From contig JBEHYF010000004.1 in NCBI GenBank assembly GCA_048498315.1, forward strand, positions 1 to 64,000: a stretch of DNA of 64,000 nt. Direction: 5' to 3'. Below, piece after piece: positions 51,927-60,761 of the stretch. The DNA is from Actinoallomurus sp048498315 (GTDB taxonomy: Bacteria; Actinomycetota; Actinomycetes; Streptosporangiales; Streptosporangiaceae). The notes beneath the pieces are model-generated. The model worked only from the letters and a program-made list of their open reading frames with translations. It had not been told where the DNA came from and did no database searches. A program made the translations under genes and the position numbers. How positions within the stretch are numbered: the first letter of the stretch is position 1; every line of letters starts with the position of its first letter.

Positions 51927-53531
51927 TCAGTCGCGGGTGATCTCGCCGTCGATGCGCCGCCAGATGCCCAGCGGGTTGCCGTCGCGCAGCTCCGGCGGCA
52001 GCAGGCCCTCAGGGGCGTCCTGGTAGCTGACCGGGCGCAGGAACCGCTCGATCGCGCGGGTGCCGACGGACGTGGTGGCCGGGGCGGACGTCGCCGGGAA
52101 CGGGCCGCCGTGCACCACCGCGTGCCCGACCTCGACGCCCGTCGGCCAGCCGTTGAAGATGACGCGTCCGGCGATGAGCTCCAGCAGCGGCAGCAGTTCA
52201 CCGGCCGCCGCGTGGTCCTCAGGGGCGGCGTGCACGGTCGCGGTGAGCTGCCCCTCGAACGCCTGGGCGATCTCGCGGAGCTGCGCGACGTCCCGCGCCC
52301 GCACGACGATCGACGCCGGGCCGAAGACCTCCTCCTGCAGCGACGGGTTCGCCAGGAACGTGTCGCCGTCCGTGACGAACAGCGCGGTGCGCCCGCGGCA
52401 GGCGATGGCCGCATCGTCGCCGCCGCGCGCCACCTCGGTCACACCGTCGAGCTGTTCGAGCCGCTGGACGCCCGTGTCGTAGGCCTCGCGGATGCCCGAC
52501 CCGAGCATGGGCGCCGCGGCGGTCTCGCCGATCTTCGCGGCCGCCGCCTCGATGAAGGCGTCCAGGCCCTCGCCCTCGACCGCGAAGACCAGGCCGGGGC
52601 TGGTGCACAGCTGGCCGACGCCGATGTTCACCGAGTTGACGTACGCGACGCCGATGTCGGCGGCACGCTCGCGGAGCGCGCCGGGGAGCAGGAAGACCGG
52701 GTTGACGCTGGACATCTCCGCATACACCGGGATCGGCACGGGCCGGGACGCGGCCGCCCGGACGAGGGCGAGACCGCCCTGCCGCGACCCGGTGAACCCG
52801 ACGGCCCTGACCCGTGGCTCGGTCACGAGCGCGACGCCGAGCTCGCGCCCGCCGTGCAGCAGCGAGAACGTGCCCTCGGGCAGTCCGTGCTCGGCCACCG
52901 CCGCCCGTACGGCGCGGCCGACCAGCTCGGACGTGCCCGGGTGCGCGGGGTGCGCCTTCACGATGACCGGCGCGCCCGCCGCCAGCGCCGACGCGGTGTC
53001 GCCGCCCGCGACGGAGAAGGCCAGTGGGAAGTTGCTCGCCGAGAACACCGCCACCGGCCCGAGCGGGATCTTCCGCTGGCGGAGGTCCGGGCGCGGGAGC
53101 GGCGTGCGGTCGGGAATGGCCGGGTCGATGCGGGCGCCCAGCCAGCTCCCCTCCCGCACGACGCGGGCGAACAGCCGCAGCTGGTTGACTGTGCGGGTCA
53201 GCTCGCCGCGCACCCGCGCGTCCGGGATGCCGGTCTCGGCCGTCACCCGCTCGACCAGTGCGTCGCCCAGCGCCTCGATCCGGTCCGCGACGCTTTCGAG
53301 GAACGTCGCACGGGTGCCCTGATCCGTGTCCCGGTACGTGGCGAAGGCCTCCCAGGCGAGGGCGGCGGCGCGCTCCACGTCGGAGCCGACGCCGAAGCGG
53401 TACGCCGGCTCCAGCCGCTCGCCGGTCCGGGGATCGACCGCGTGGAACTCCTCTCCGGTGCCACGTACGTCGTTCGCGCCGATCAGCTGGTCGCCGGTCA
53501 GGGCGGGGACCGTTGTGTCGTGCACGGTCAT
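51927..53531 (-). CDS. Aldehyde dehydrogenase (2-oxoglutarate semialdehyde type)
   Basis: A 534-residue NAD(P)+-dependent ALDH. Catalytic Cys309 (GQLCTSPG), Glu272 (VYAEMSSVN) and Asn167 (SASNFPLAF) are present, with the NAD-binding GFTGSRQGG (~245-253). The pattern fits 2,5-dioxovalerate (2-oxoglutarate semialdehyde) dehydrogenases of sugar-acid pathways: 'GPFPATSAPATTSVGTRAIE' is typical. No uronate or pentose pathway gene is adjacent, so substrate is inferred only. Start ATG 53531. It interrupts the usual ffh-rpsP neighbourhood. Confidence 0.88.
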   Translation of the reverse strand: MTVHDTTVPALTGDQLIGANDVRGTGEEFHAVDPRTGERLEPAYRFGVGSDVERAAALAWEAFATYRDTDQGTRATFLESVADRIEALGDALVERVTAETGIPDARVRGELTRTVNQLRLFARVVREGSWLGARIDPAIPDRTPLPRPDLRQRKIPLGPVAVFSASNFPLAFSVAGGDTASALAAGAPVIVKAHPAHPGTSELVGRAVRAAVAEHGLPEGTFSLLHGGRELGVALVTEPRVRAVGFTGSRQGGLALVRAAASRPVPIPVYAEMSSVNPVFLLPGALRERAADIGVAYVNSVNIGVGQLCTSPGLVFAVEGEGLDAFIEAAAAKIGETAAAPMLGSGIREAYDTGVQRLEQLDGVTEVARGGDDAAIACRGRTALFVTDGDTFLANPSLQEEVFGPASIVVRARDVAQLREIAQAFEGQLTATVHAAPEDHAAAGELLPLLELIAGRVIFNGWPTGVEVGHAVVHGGPFPATSAPATTSVGTRAIERFLRPVSYQDAPEGLLPPELRDGNPLGIWRRIDGEITRD

Positions 53532-54138
53532 GGGTCAGCTCACCTTCTTCACGGGTGACGCCGGTTCGGCCTGCTCGCGCCCGGTCCGGCGTCATCGGGA
53601 TCGGTCTCGGGATCGGTCGGCCATGCGGATACGAGGCTAGATGTTCGACCGGTCGCACACCGATCGGCCCGGGAGCACGTCGTCCGCCGTACGGGCCGCG
53701 GCGGCGCCGGCGGCGGAGTCAACGTGACGGCATACCCTGAATTGCGGTGACGGGACGGTCGTGACCGGACGCCGCTGCGGGATGGCGGATGCGAACGGCC
53801 GTTGCGGGACGGCCGACGGTTGCGAGATGGCCGCTGCGGGACGGCGTGACCGGACGGGCCGCCGTGGCGGAACGGACGCCCGTGGCGGAACGGCCGTGGC
53901 AGGGCAGGGTGGCCGAACGGCCTGCGGCGGAACGCTTGGGGCGGCGCGGCATGGTGACCGGCCGTGCTGATCGATTGCCACTTCGCCGCCATCGTCTGGC
54001 AGAATGGCAGGCTGGAAATCCGGCAAGCCAGGGGCCCTCTCTCTACCTGGGTGCGCCGGTGTCCTTCCGAGCGGCGGTACCGGTCCCCACTCGGCGCTCG
54101 TCCGCTCACCCATTGCGAATCTGGAGAACACCACACCC
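53532..54138. other. 607-base divergent spacer with degenerate tandem repeats
   Basis: Between the ALDH gene and rpsP. The part 53750-53970 is a run of degenerate repeats on the theme GGGACGGCC / GGCGGAACGGCC with CGT/GAC insertions; all the long frames there are Arg/Gly-rich shadows. Near the right end an rpsP promoter is likely (53975-54005). I see no gene. Confidence 0.55.
53975..54005 (+). promoter_or_regulatory. Candidate rpsP promoter
   Basis: TTGCCA (53975-53980), 19 bases, CAGAAT (54000-54005). The -35 is good, the spacer slightly long and the -10 preceded by TGG. About 130 bases before rpsP, in the AT-richest part of this spacer. Confidence 0.4.
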
Positions 54139-54609
54139 GTGGCAGTCAAGATCAAGCTCAAGCGTCTGGGGAAGATCCGGGCTCCGTACTACCGGATCGT
54201 CGTCGCCGACGCCCGCACCAAGCGTGACGGGCGTGCGATCGAGGAGATCGGCAAGTACCACCCGAAGGAGGAGCCGTCGCTCATCGAGGTCGACTCCGAG
54301 CGGGTGCAGTACTGGCTGGGCGTCGGCGCGCAGCCGACCGAGCCGGTCCTCGCGATCCTCAAGATCACCGGCGACTGGCAGAAGTTCAAGGGCGAGCCGG
54401 GCGCGGAGGGCACGCTGAAGGTCGCCGAGCCCAAGCCCGACAAGGCCGAGATCTTCCAGGCCGCCGTCAAGGAGAACCTCGACGAGACCGAGGGCAAGGC
54501 GACGACGCCGAAGTCCAAGAAGAAGTCCGAGCCGAAGAAGTCCAAGAAGGACGAGGCGGGCGAGTCCGCGTCGGCCGAGGGCGGCGCCGAAGCCAAGAGC
54601 GAGGCCTAA
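54139..54609 (+). CDS. rpsP: 30S ribosomal protein S16
   Basis: A 156-residue S16 starting VAVKIKLKRLGKIRAPYYRI (GTG). The core matches bS16 for the first ~85 residues; the remaining Lys/Glu/Ala-rich tail (~115-156) is the usual actinobacterial extension. First of the rpsP-KH-rimM-trmD group: the KH protein starts one base after its stop. Confidence 0.97.
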   Translation: MAVKIKLKRLGKIRAPYYRIVVADARTKRDGRAIEEIGKYHPKEEPSLIEVDSERVQYWLGVGAQPTEPVLAILKITGDWQKFKGEPGAEGTLKVAEPKPDKAEIFQAAVKENLDETEGKATTPKSKKKSEPKKSKKDEAGESASAEGGAEAKSEA

Positions 54610-54610
54610 G

Positions 54611-54853
54611 GTGCTCGAGGAGGTGCTCGAGCATCTGGTGCGCGGCATCGTCGAGCACCCCGACGACGTCGGGGTGCGCGCCCGTCGCCTGCGCAACGGC
54701 AAGGTCCTCGAGGTCCGCGTGCATCCCGACGACCTCGGCAAGGTGATCGGGCGCAACGGCCGCACCGCCAAGGCGCTGCGCACCGTGATCGGCGCGCTCG
54801 CCGGCGGCCGTTACATCCGCGTCGATCTTCTCGACCTCAACGAGGCCCGTTAG
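54611..54853 (+). CDS. KH-domain RNA-binding protein (YlqC/KhpA type)
   Basis: An 80-residue KhpA-like protein. 'VLEVRVHPDDLGKVIGRNGR' contains the GxxG loop GRNG; 'TAKALRTVIGALAGGRYIRV' completes the KH fold. Partner of KhpB in Gram-positives, binding small RNAs. GTG 54611. Between rpsP and rimM, as in most actinobacteria. Confidence 0.95.
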   Translation: MLEEVLEHLVRGIVEHPDDVGVRARRLRNGKVLEVRVHPDDLGKVIGRNGRTAKALRTVIGALAGGRYIRVDLLDLNEAR

Positions 54854-54908
54854 TGCTCTCTCGAACGCTCCGGCACCGGAACGGAACGGCGACCGGCGGG
54901 ACGCCCTG

Positions 54909-55412
54909 ATGCGGCTTGCGGTCGGCCGGATCGGCCGCGCCCACGGCGTCCGGGGCGAGGTGAGCGTGGACGTGAGCACCGATGACCCCGGCGTGCGGTT
55001 CGCGCCGGGGTCATCGCTCGCCACCGACCGCCCCGGCCTCGGGCCGTTGATCGTCGAGTCCGCGCGGCCGCATGCCGGCCGCCTGCTGGTGCGGTTCGCC
55101 GGCGTCGCCGACCGTACGGCGGCCGAGGCCCTGCGCGGCGTCCTGCTGCTGGTCGACGCCGCGGACATCCCGCCGACCGACGATCCGGACGAGTTTCACG
55201 ACCAGCAGCTCATCGGCCTGCGGGCGGTGACCGTCGACGGCGCCGAGATCGGCGAGGTGGTCGACGTCGAGCATCCCGGCCAGGACCTCCTCGTGATCAG
55301 GCGCGGCGACGGCGACGACGCTCTCGTCCCGTTCGTCCGTGCCCTCGTGCCCGAGGTCGACGTGCCCGGCGGCCGGATCGTCATCGACCCCCCGCCCGGC
55401 CTGCTGGAGTGA
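54909..55412 (+). CDS. rimM: 16S rRNA processing protein RimM
   Basis: A 167-residue RimM assisting 30S head maturation. 'LAVGRIGRAHGVRGEVSVDV' is the N-terminal RNA-binding part and the PRC-barrel (~95-165) ends 'GGRIVIDPPPGLLE'. It is a slim version, without the extended linker. Upstream of trmD. Confidence 0.96.
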   Translation: MRLAVGRIGRAHGVRGEVSVDVSTDDPGVRFAPGSSLATDRPGLGPLIVESARPHAGRLLVRFAGVADRTAAEALRGVLLLVDAADIPPTDDPDEFHDQQLIGLRAVTVDGAEIGEVVDVEHPGQDLLVIRRGDGDDALVPFVRALVPEVDVPGGRIVIDPPPGLLE

Positions 55413-55527
55413 CGCGGCGGACCGCCCGCCGCGGCTGCGGCTCTGCTCCGCGACGCTGCGGACGGCCCGGGCGCCGTCGCGGTCCGGTGGGCGCGCACAC
55501 TGATCAGAGACGGCACGGAGGCCGGCC

Positions 55528-56430
55528 ATGAGACTCGACATCATCACGATCTTCCCGGAGTATTTCGCGCCGCTCGACGTGTCCCTGCTCGGCAAGGCGC
55601 GGCGGCGTGGGGACGTCGACGTGCACGTGCACGACCTGCGCGACTGGGCGCACGACCGGCACCGCACCGTCGACGACACCCCGTACGGCGGCGGCCCCGG
55701 CATGGTCATGAAGCCCGAGCCGTGGGGCGAGGCGCTGGACGCCGTGCTGCGCAGCCCATCCTCGGCGCCCGCTGCGGAAGAGACGCCCGCCGCGGGGCGG
55801 GCCGAGGCGGGGCCGGCCGAGGCGGCATCGGGTGAGGCGGGACCGGACGCAGACGCGACCGCGTCCGCGCGGGGCGGAGTGCCCGCGCGGTCGCCACGGC
55901 TTGTGGTCCCCACCCCGAGCGGGCGGCCCTTCACCCAGGAACTCGCGGTGGAGTACGCCGCGGAGCCCTGGCTCGTCTTCGCCTGCGGCCGGTACGAGGG
56001 GATCGACGCCCGCGTGATCGACGACGCCCGCGAGCGGATCCCCGTCGACGAGGTGAGCATCGGCGACTACGTGCTCGCCGGAGGAGAGTCGGCGGTGCTG
56101 GTGATCATCGAGGCGGTGACCCGCCTGCTGCCCGGCGTGCTCGGCAACGCCGACTCGGTGACCGACGACTCCTTCGCCCCCGGCCGCATGGAGTTTCTGC
56201 TCGAAGGCCCCGTCTACACGAAGCCGGCGACATGGCGCGGCAGGGACGTCCCCGAGGTGCTGATGTCGGGCAACCACGCCGCGATCGCCCGTTGGCGGCG
56301 TGACCAGGCGCTGGCGCGCACCGCTGCGCGACGGCCGGAACTGCTCGCCCGCAATGTCCTGGACGACGCCGACCGCAAGGCCCTCGCGGAGGCCGGTTTT
56401 CCGATAAACGGCGAACCTATGGCACACTGA
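55528..56430 (+). CDS. trmD: tRNA (guanine37-N1)-methyltransferase TrmD with inserted loop
   Basis: A 300-residue TrmD (usual length ~240-270) methylating G37 of tRNAs. 'MRLDIITIFPEYFAPLDVSL', 'TVDDTPYGGGPGMVMKPEPW' and the trefoil-knot SAM motif 'YEGIDARVIDDARERIPVDE' plus 'SIGDYVLAGGESAVL' are intact. Residues ~76-122 are an Ala/Glu/Gly low-complexity insertion with no counterpart in shorter homologues. Stops at TGA 56430. Confidence 0.95.
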   Translation: MRLDIITIFPEYFAPLDVSLLGKARRRGDVDVHVHDLRDWAHDRHRTVDDTPYGGGPGMVMKPEPWGEALDAVLRSPSSAPAAEETPAAGRAEAGPAEAASGEAGPDADATASARGGVPARSPRLVVPTPSGRPFTQELAVEYAAEPWLVFACGRYEGIDARVIDDARERIPVDEVSIGDYVLAGGESAVLVIIEAVTRLLPGVLGNADSVTDDSFAPGRMEFLLEGPVYTKPATWRGRDVPEVLMSGNHAAIARWRRDQALARTAARRPELLARNVLDDADRKALAEAGFPINGEPMAH

Positions 56431-56535
56431 GATGTCGCCTCGGCCCCGCGTCGGGCGTGTCCAGACTTCGCAGAAGACCCCATCGCGCGTCGGCGCCCCG
56501 TCGTCGCGTGCGTGTTCACCACGAGGAACCCCGTC

Positions 56536-56886
56536 ATGCACACCCTGATCCAGGAGATCGAGAAGGCCGCGATGCGGTCCGACGTACCGGACTTTCGCCC
56601 GGGTGACACGCTCAAGGTTCACGTGCGCGTGACCGAGGGCAACCGGAGCCGGATCCAGGTCTTCCAGGGCGTCGTGATCCGGCGCCAGGGCGGCGGCGCC
56701 CGCGAGACCTTCACCGTCCGCAAGGTCAGCTACGGCGTCGGCGTCGAGCGCACGTTCCCGCTCAACAGCCCGTCGATCGACAAGATCGAGGTAGTCACCC
56801 GCGGCGCCGTCCGGCGCGCCAAGCTCTACTACCTCCGCGAGCTGCGCGGCAAGGCCGCCCGCATCAAGGAGAAGCGCGTCAACTGA
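56536..56886 (+). CDS. rplS: 50S ribosomal protein L19
   Basis: A 116-residue L19. 'MHTLIQEIEKAAMRSDVPDF' starts it; 'GDTLKVHVRVTEGNRSRIQV' and 'RVKSYGVGVERTFPLNSPSI'-like sequence follow. ATG 56536 has GAGGAACC; an upstream in-frame GTG is ignored. Strong terminator right after. Confidence 0.97.
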   Translation: MHTLIQEIEKAAMRSDVPDFRPGDTLKVHVRVTEGNRSRIQVFQGVVIRRQGGGARETFTVRKVSYGVGVERTFPLNSPSIDKIEVVTRGAVRRAKLYYLRELRGKAARIKEKRVN

Positions 56887-56910
56887 CCGTCTTCCCGGCG
56901 TCTGCTTTCC

Positions 56911-56946
56911 GCCCCGGACATCGACGCGATGCTCCGGGGCTTCTTC
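56911..56946 (+). terminator. Strong terminator after rplS
   Basis: GCCCCGGA + CATCG (56911-56923), loop ACG, CGATG, bulged C, TCCGGGGC (56933-56940), then TTCTTC. A 13-bp stem ends the rpsP-rplS group. Confidence 0.88.
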
Positions 56947-57026
56947 GTGCCCGCGGCGAATCCGGGCACGACGGACGACACGCTGACGTTGACCGCCTGT
57001 GAAGCCCCGGGGCATTAGGCTTCCGA

Positions 57027-58076
57027 ATGATGACTGACGACGAGCAGGGCCTGCGCGAGCCCGCGGCCACCGCCGGCGACACGCGCCACGAGGCATCGGG
57101 AAGCGGCGAGGCATCGGGGGGCGGTGCCGAGGGCGGCCCCGGCGGCCGGAGCCCGGGAGACGGGCCGACCCTGACCGAGGGCGGCACGGCCGAGCGTGCG
57201 GGCGACGTCGACGCGGCCGACGGCCGAGACGACGGCGGGTCCGGCGACGACGACGCGGACGACGCGGAGCGGTCCAAGAGCAAGCAGGGCTCCTTCTGGA
57301 AGGAGCTGCCGATCCTCATCGGCGTGGCGCTCGCGCTGGCCATGGTCATCAAGGCGTTCGCCGTGCAGGCGTTCTACATCCCGTCGCAGTCGATGGAGAA
57401 CACCCTCAAGGTCGGCGACCGCGTACTGGTCAACAAGATCGTTTACCACACGCGTGACATCAGGCGCGGCGACGTCGTCGTCTTCAACGGCCTCGACTCC
57501 TGGGACCCGGAGGTCCAGTACTCCGAGCCGAAGAACCCCGTTTCCAAGGCGCTGCACGCCATCGGGAGCGCGTTCGGGATCGTGCCCGGCGAAAAGGACT
57601 ACATCAAACGGGTCATCGGCGTGCCCGGCGACCACGTCGCCTGCTGCGACGCCCAGGGCCGCGTCACGGTCAACGGGCACCCCCTCGACGAGCGCTCCTA
57701 CATCTACAAGGACCCGCAGACCGGCGAGCAGAACAAGCCCTCCGACAGCCGGTTCGACGTCACCGTGCCGGCCGGCCACCTGTGGGTCATGGGCGATCAC
57801 CGCGAGGTGTCCTACGACTCGCGGGGGCACATCGGCGACCCGGGCGGCGGCACCATCCCCGAGAGCCGGGTGATCGGCCGCGCGTTCGTCATCGTGTGGC
57901 CCATCTCGCGCATCACGACGCTGCCGATCCCGCGCACGTTCAGCCAGCAGGGCCTGGCCCTGGCGAACACCACGGCCCCCGCGGTGCCGCTCGCGCTCGG
58001 ATTCGCCGGCGTCGTGCCGGTGACCCTGCTGCGCCGCCGCACCCGATCCCGCCGCCGTCGCCGCCGTGCCGCCTGA
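57027..58076 (+). CDS. lepB: Type I signal peptidase
   Basis: A 349-residue LepB removing signal peptides outside the membrane. The first ~90 residues are acidic, Gly/Asp/Ala-rich and cytoplasmic, then a membrane helix (~96-117, 'LPILIGVALALAMVIKAFAV'). Catalytic Ser is in IPSQSMENTL and Lys in DYIKRVIGVPGD. Box E reads GDHREVSYDSR, differing from the usual GDNR/GDHRSxSxDSR by E-V. A C-terminal hydrophobic helix (~315-335) is followed by an Arg-rich tail. Typical in actinobacteria, with an unusually long acidic N-terminus. Confidence 0.95.
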   Translation: MMTDDEQGLREPAATAGDTRHEASGSGEASGGGAEGGPGGRSPGDGPTLTEGGTAERAGDVDAADGRDDGGSGDDDADDAERSKSKQGSFWKELPILIGVALALAMVIKAFAVQAFYIPSQSMENTLKVGDRVLVNKIVYHTRDIRRGDVVVFNGLDSWDPEVQYSEPKNPVSKALHAIGSAFGIVPGEKDYIKRVIGVPGDHVACCDAQGRVTVNGHPLDERSYIYKDPQTGEQNKPSDSRFDVTVPAGHLWVMGDHREVSYDSRGHIGDPGGGTIPESRVIGRAFVIVWPISRITTLPIPRTFSQQGLALANTTAPAVPLALGFAGVVPVTLLRRRTRSRRRRRRAA

Positions 58077-58210
58077 TCCGGCGCCGCCGGCTCGCCGCAC
58101 CCGGAATGATCGCGACGGTTGGCCGACCGGCCCGGGGCCCGAGCACCGGGGATGCCGCGTTCGTGGTGTTCCCGTCCGTCTCCGGCCATTGTCGACGTAC
58201 CCTGCCTGAT

Positions 58211-58972
58211 GTGCACATCGATGTCCGCGCATTCCGTCCTCGCGGCCTCACCCCCCGGCGCGATGCGGGGCTTTATGCCTACGAGCGGGTCCTCGACCGT
58301 GCGGGTCTGGGCCCGGTCGCGGGAGTCGATGAGGCCGGCCGGGGCGCCTGCGCCGGGCCGCTGGTCGTCGCGGCGGTCGTCCTCGCACCGGAACGCCGCC
58401 GCCGCATCGAAGGGCTGGCGGATTCGAAGCTGCTGACCGCCTCCCGCCGGGAGCGCCTATACGAGGAGATCACGACGACAGCCCTGGCGTGGCACGCCTT
58501 GATCATTCCTCGGGAGGAGATCGACGGTGTCGGGCTGCACCGCTGCAACATCGCGGGCATGCGGCGGGCTCTGGCGGCGTTGGAGATGACACCGGGGTAT
58601 GTGCTCATCGACGGCTTCCGGGTGCCGGGGCTGTGCGTCCCGGCCCTGACGGTGCCGAAGGGCGACCGGGCGGCGGCCTGCGTCGCCGCGGCGTCGATCG
58701 TGGCCAAGGTCACCAGGGATCGGATCATGGCCGAGCTGCACGAGCGCTACCCGGAGTACGGCTTCGCCGTCCACAAGGGGTACATCACGCGCGCGCACAA
58801 CGCGGCGCTGAAGGCGTATGGACCCTGCCCCGAGCACCGGCGGTCGTTCGTCAATGTGGCGCGGGCCGGGGCCGGGGCGTTCGAGCCGGAAAACGACGCC
58901 GTGGTCGCTGGGGAGATCGATTGGGAGGCGTCAGACTATGAGGGCACCGCCGACCGGATGGACGTCGCCTGA
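58211..58972 (+). CDS. rnhB: Ribonuclease HII
   Basis: A 253-residue RNase HII removing ribonucleotides from DNA. 'GVDEAGRGACAGPLVVAAVV' supplies the D-E-G catalytic core; 'LIDGFRVPG' and 'AASIVAKVTRDRIMAELHER' carry the other acidic residues. GTG 58211 is seven bases after TACCCT, a likely -10, so it may be leaderless. The C-terminal extension (~215-253) is acidic. Next is DUF2469, as in the family's usual pairing. Confidence 0.95.
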   Translation: MHIDVRAFRPRGLTPRRDAGLYAYERVLDRAGLGPVAGVDEAGRGACAGPLVVAAVVLAPERRRRIEGLADSKLLTASRRERLYEEITTTALAWHALIIPREEIDGVGLHRCNIAGMRRALAALEMTPGYVLIDGFRVPGLCVPALTVPKGDRAAACVAAASIVAKVTRDRIMAELHERYPEYGFAVHKGYITRAHNAALKAYGPCPEHRRSFVNVARAGAGAFEPENDAVVAGEIDWEASDYEGTADRMDVA

Positions 58973-58999
58973 GCGGCGGTGCGGGGAGGGAACGCGAAC

Positions 59000-59311
59000 A
59001 TGAGCGCAGAAGACCTCGAGAAATACGAGACCGAGATGGAGCTCCAGCTCTATCGCGAATACCGCGATGTCGTCGGTCTGTTCTCGTACGTGGTCGAGAC
59101 CGAGCGCCGGTTCTACCTCACCAACACCGTCGACCTGCAGGTGCGCAGCACCGACAACGGTGAGGTCTTCTTCGAGGTGACGATGCAGGACGCCTGGGTC
59201 TGGGACATGTACCGCCCGGCGCGTTTCGTCAAGAACGTCCGCGTGGTGACCTTCAAGGATGTGAACATCGAGGAACTCGCCAAAAGCGACCTGGAACTTC
59301 CCGACAGCTGA
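59000..59311 (+). CDS. DUF2469 protein
   Basis: A 103-residue DUF2469 protein, a small actinobacterial protein of unknown function almost always after rnhB. 'LEKYETEMELQLYREYRDVV' and 'FEVTMQDAWVWDMYRPARF' are characteristic. ATG 59000 is used; the frame starts a few codons earlier. Confidence 0.95.
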   Translation: MSAEDLEKYETEMELQLYREYRDVVGLFSYVVETERRFYLTNTVDLQVRSTDNGEVFFEVTMQDAWVWDMYRPARFVKNVRVVTFKDVNIEELAKSDLELPDS

Positions 59312-59386
59312 CCGCCGCCTCCCGTTGAGGGGTGCAGGCGAACGCCACGGACCCGCCCCGGCGACCGGGCAGAGGGCGGCCCGTGA

Positions 59387-60703
59387 TCATGGGCCCGGCG
59401 ATGGGCGGCGGAGCTTCCAGCCCTTCGGGCACCGCTCGACGAAACCGCCCGCCGACAGGGCACCGAGCCGGGCGAGGGCGGTGTCGAGATCGACGCCGGC
59501 GGACACGGCGATGCGTGCAGTTCCGGCACCCTCGCGCGCCGGGACCGCTTCGAGCACGTCACGGGTCACCGGGTCGAGCCGGTCGCGTTCGAGGACCGGG
59601 CCGCGTTTCCCGGGCGCGAGGTCGTCACCGATGAGGCCGACCATCTCGAGCACCTCCGGGGCGTCGGTGACGCAGACGGTGTGCGGCTCGCGCAGCAGGG
59701 CGTGGCATCCGGCGGAGGTCAGCGAGGTCACCGGGCCCGGCACCGCCATCACCACCCGGTGCAGGTCACGGGCGTGCCGGGCGGTGTTGAGGGCGCCGCT
59801 TCGCCGCGCCGCCTCGACCACCACCGTGCCGCGCGTCAGCGCCGCGATGGCGCGGTTGCGGATCAGGAAGCGGTGCCGGGTAGGCGTCGTTCCGGGTGGC
59901 AGCTCGCTCACGAGCAGCCCGTCACGGGCGATGTCGGTGAAGAGCCCCCGGTGGGCGCTCGGATACGGCACGTCGAGGCCGCATGCGAGCACGACGACCG
60001 TGGCTCCGCCGGCGGCGAGCGCGCCGCGATGCGCCGCCGCGTCGATCCCGAACGCGCCTCCGCTGACCGTGCACCAGCCGCGGTCGGCGAGCCCGGCGGC
60101 CAGCTCGGCCGCGACGTGGACGCCGTAGGCGGTGGCCGACCGCGAGCCGACGATCGCCACGGACCGCAGGCAGGCGAACCGCAGGTCGAGGTCGCCGCGC
60201 ACCCACAGCGCGAGCGGCTGCGCGGCACCCAGATCGCCGAGCTGCGACGGCCACTCGGCGTCTCCCGGGCACACCAGCCGCCCCCCGAGCTCCTCGGCCG
60301 CGGCCAGCAGGCGGTCGGGATCGGCGTCGGGAAGCCGTGCCCGCCACGCCGCGAACCGTCGTACGGCCTCGGCCGGGCGGCCCGTCCCCGCACCCGCCGG
60401 GTGTACGAGGCCGGTGTCAGCCGCCCGCTCCGGCTCGCCGGCGACCGGTGACGTGGACCCGGAGCCGGCCCGTGACGTGGGCTCGGAGCCGGCCGGGCGC
60501 TTCGGGGCGGCACCGGCCGGACCGCCCGGCCCGGCGTCGCCCGCCACCGCGAGGCCTAGCGGGTAGGAGGTGGCCGTGCGGATGGCGTCGACCGCGCCGG
60601 CCGCCCCGAGCTCCGCGACGAGACGGCCGAGGAGCTCGTCGCCGGGCTCGGCGATACGGGTCAGTAGCGCACGGGCCAGGCGCTCCTCGTCGGGAACCGT
60701 CAT
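59387..60703 (-). CDS. dprA: DNA processing protein DprA
   Basis: A 438-residue DprA/Smf that loads RecA on incoming single-stranded DNA. The Rossmann core has 'VAIVGSRSATAYGVHVAAEL' and 'GAFGIDAAAHRGALAAGGAT', with 'RFLIRNRAIAALTRGTVVVE'. Residues ~52-105 are an Ala/Gly/Pro-rich insertion between the N-terminal SAM-like part and the core. Third of yraN-comM-dprA, leftward; ATG has GGAGGTCG. Confidence 0.95.
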   Translation of the reverse strand: MTVPDEERLARALLTRIAEPGDELLGRLVAELGAAGAVDAIRTATSYPLGLAVAGDAGPGGPAGAAPKRPAGSEPTSRAGSGSTSPVAGEPERAADTGLVHPAGAGTGRPAEAVRRFAAWRARLPDADPDRLLAAAEELGGRLVCPGDAEWPSQLGDLGAAQPLALWVRGDLDLRFACLRSVAIVGSRSATAYGVHVAAELAAGLADRGWCTVSGGAFGIDAAAHRGALAAGGATVVVLACGLDVPYPSAHRGLFTDIARDGLLVSELPPGTTPTRHRFLIRNRAIAALTRGTVVVEAARRSGALNTARHARDLHRVVMAVPGPVTSLTSAGCHALLREPHTVCVTDAPEVLEMVGLIGDDLAPGKRGPVLERDRLDPVTRDVLEAVPAREGAGTARIAVSAGVDLDTALARLGALSAGGFVERCPKGWKLRRPSPGP

Positions 60704-60761
60704 GGCGACCTCCTTGGTGACGGCACGGCGGCCCGGCTGCCGCGCCCGGCGACGCGGCCGA

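Noticed and set aside
53750..53970. Possible CRISPR array
   Set aside because: The repeats are short, degenerate and unevenly spaced, with no constant repeat/spacer pattern and no cas genes.
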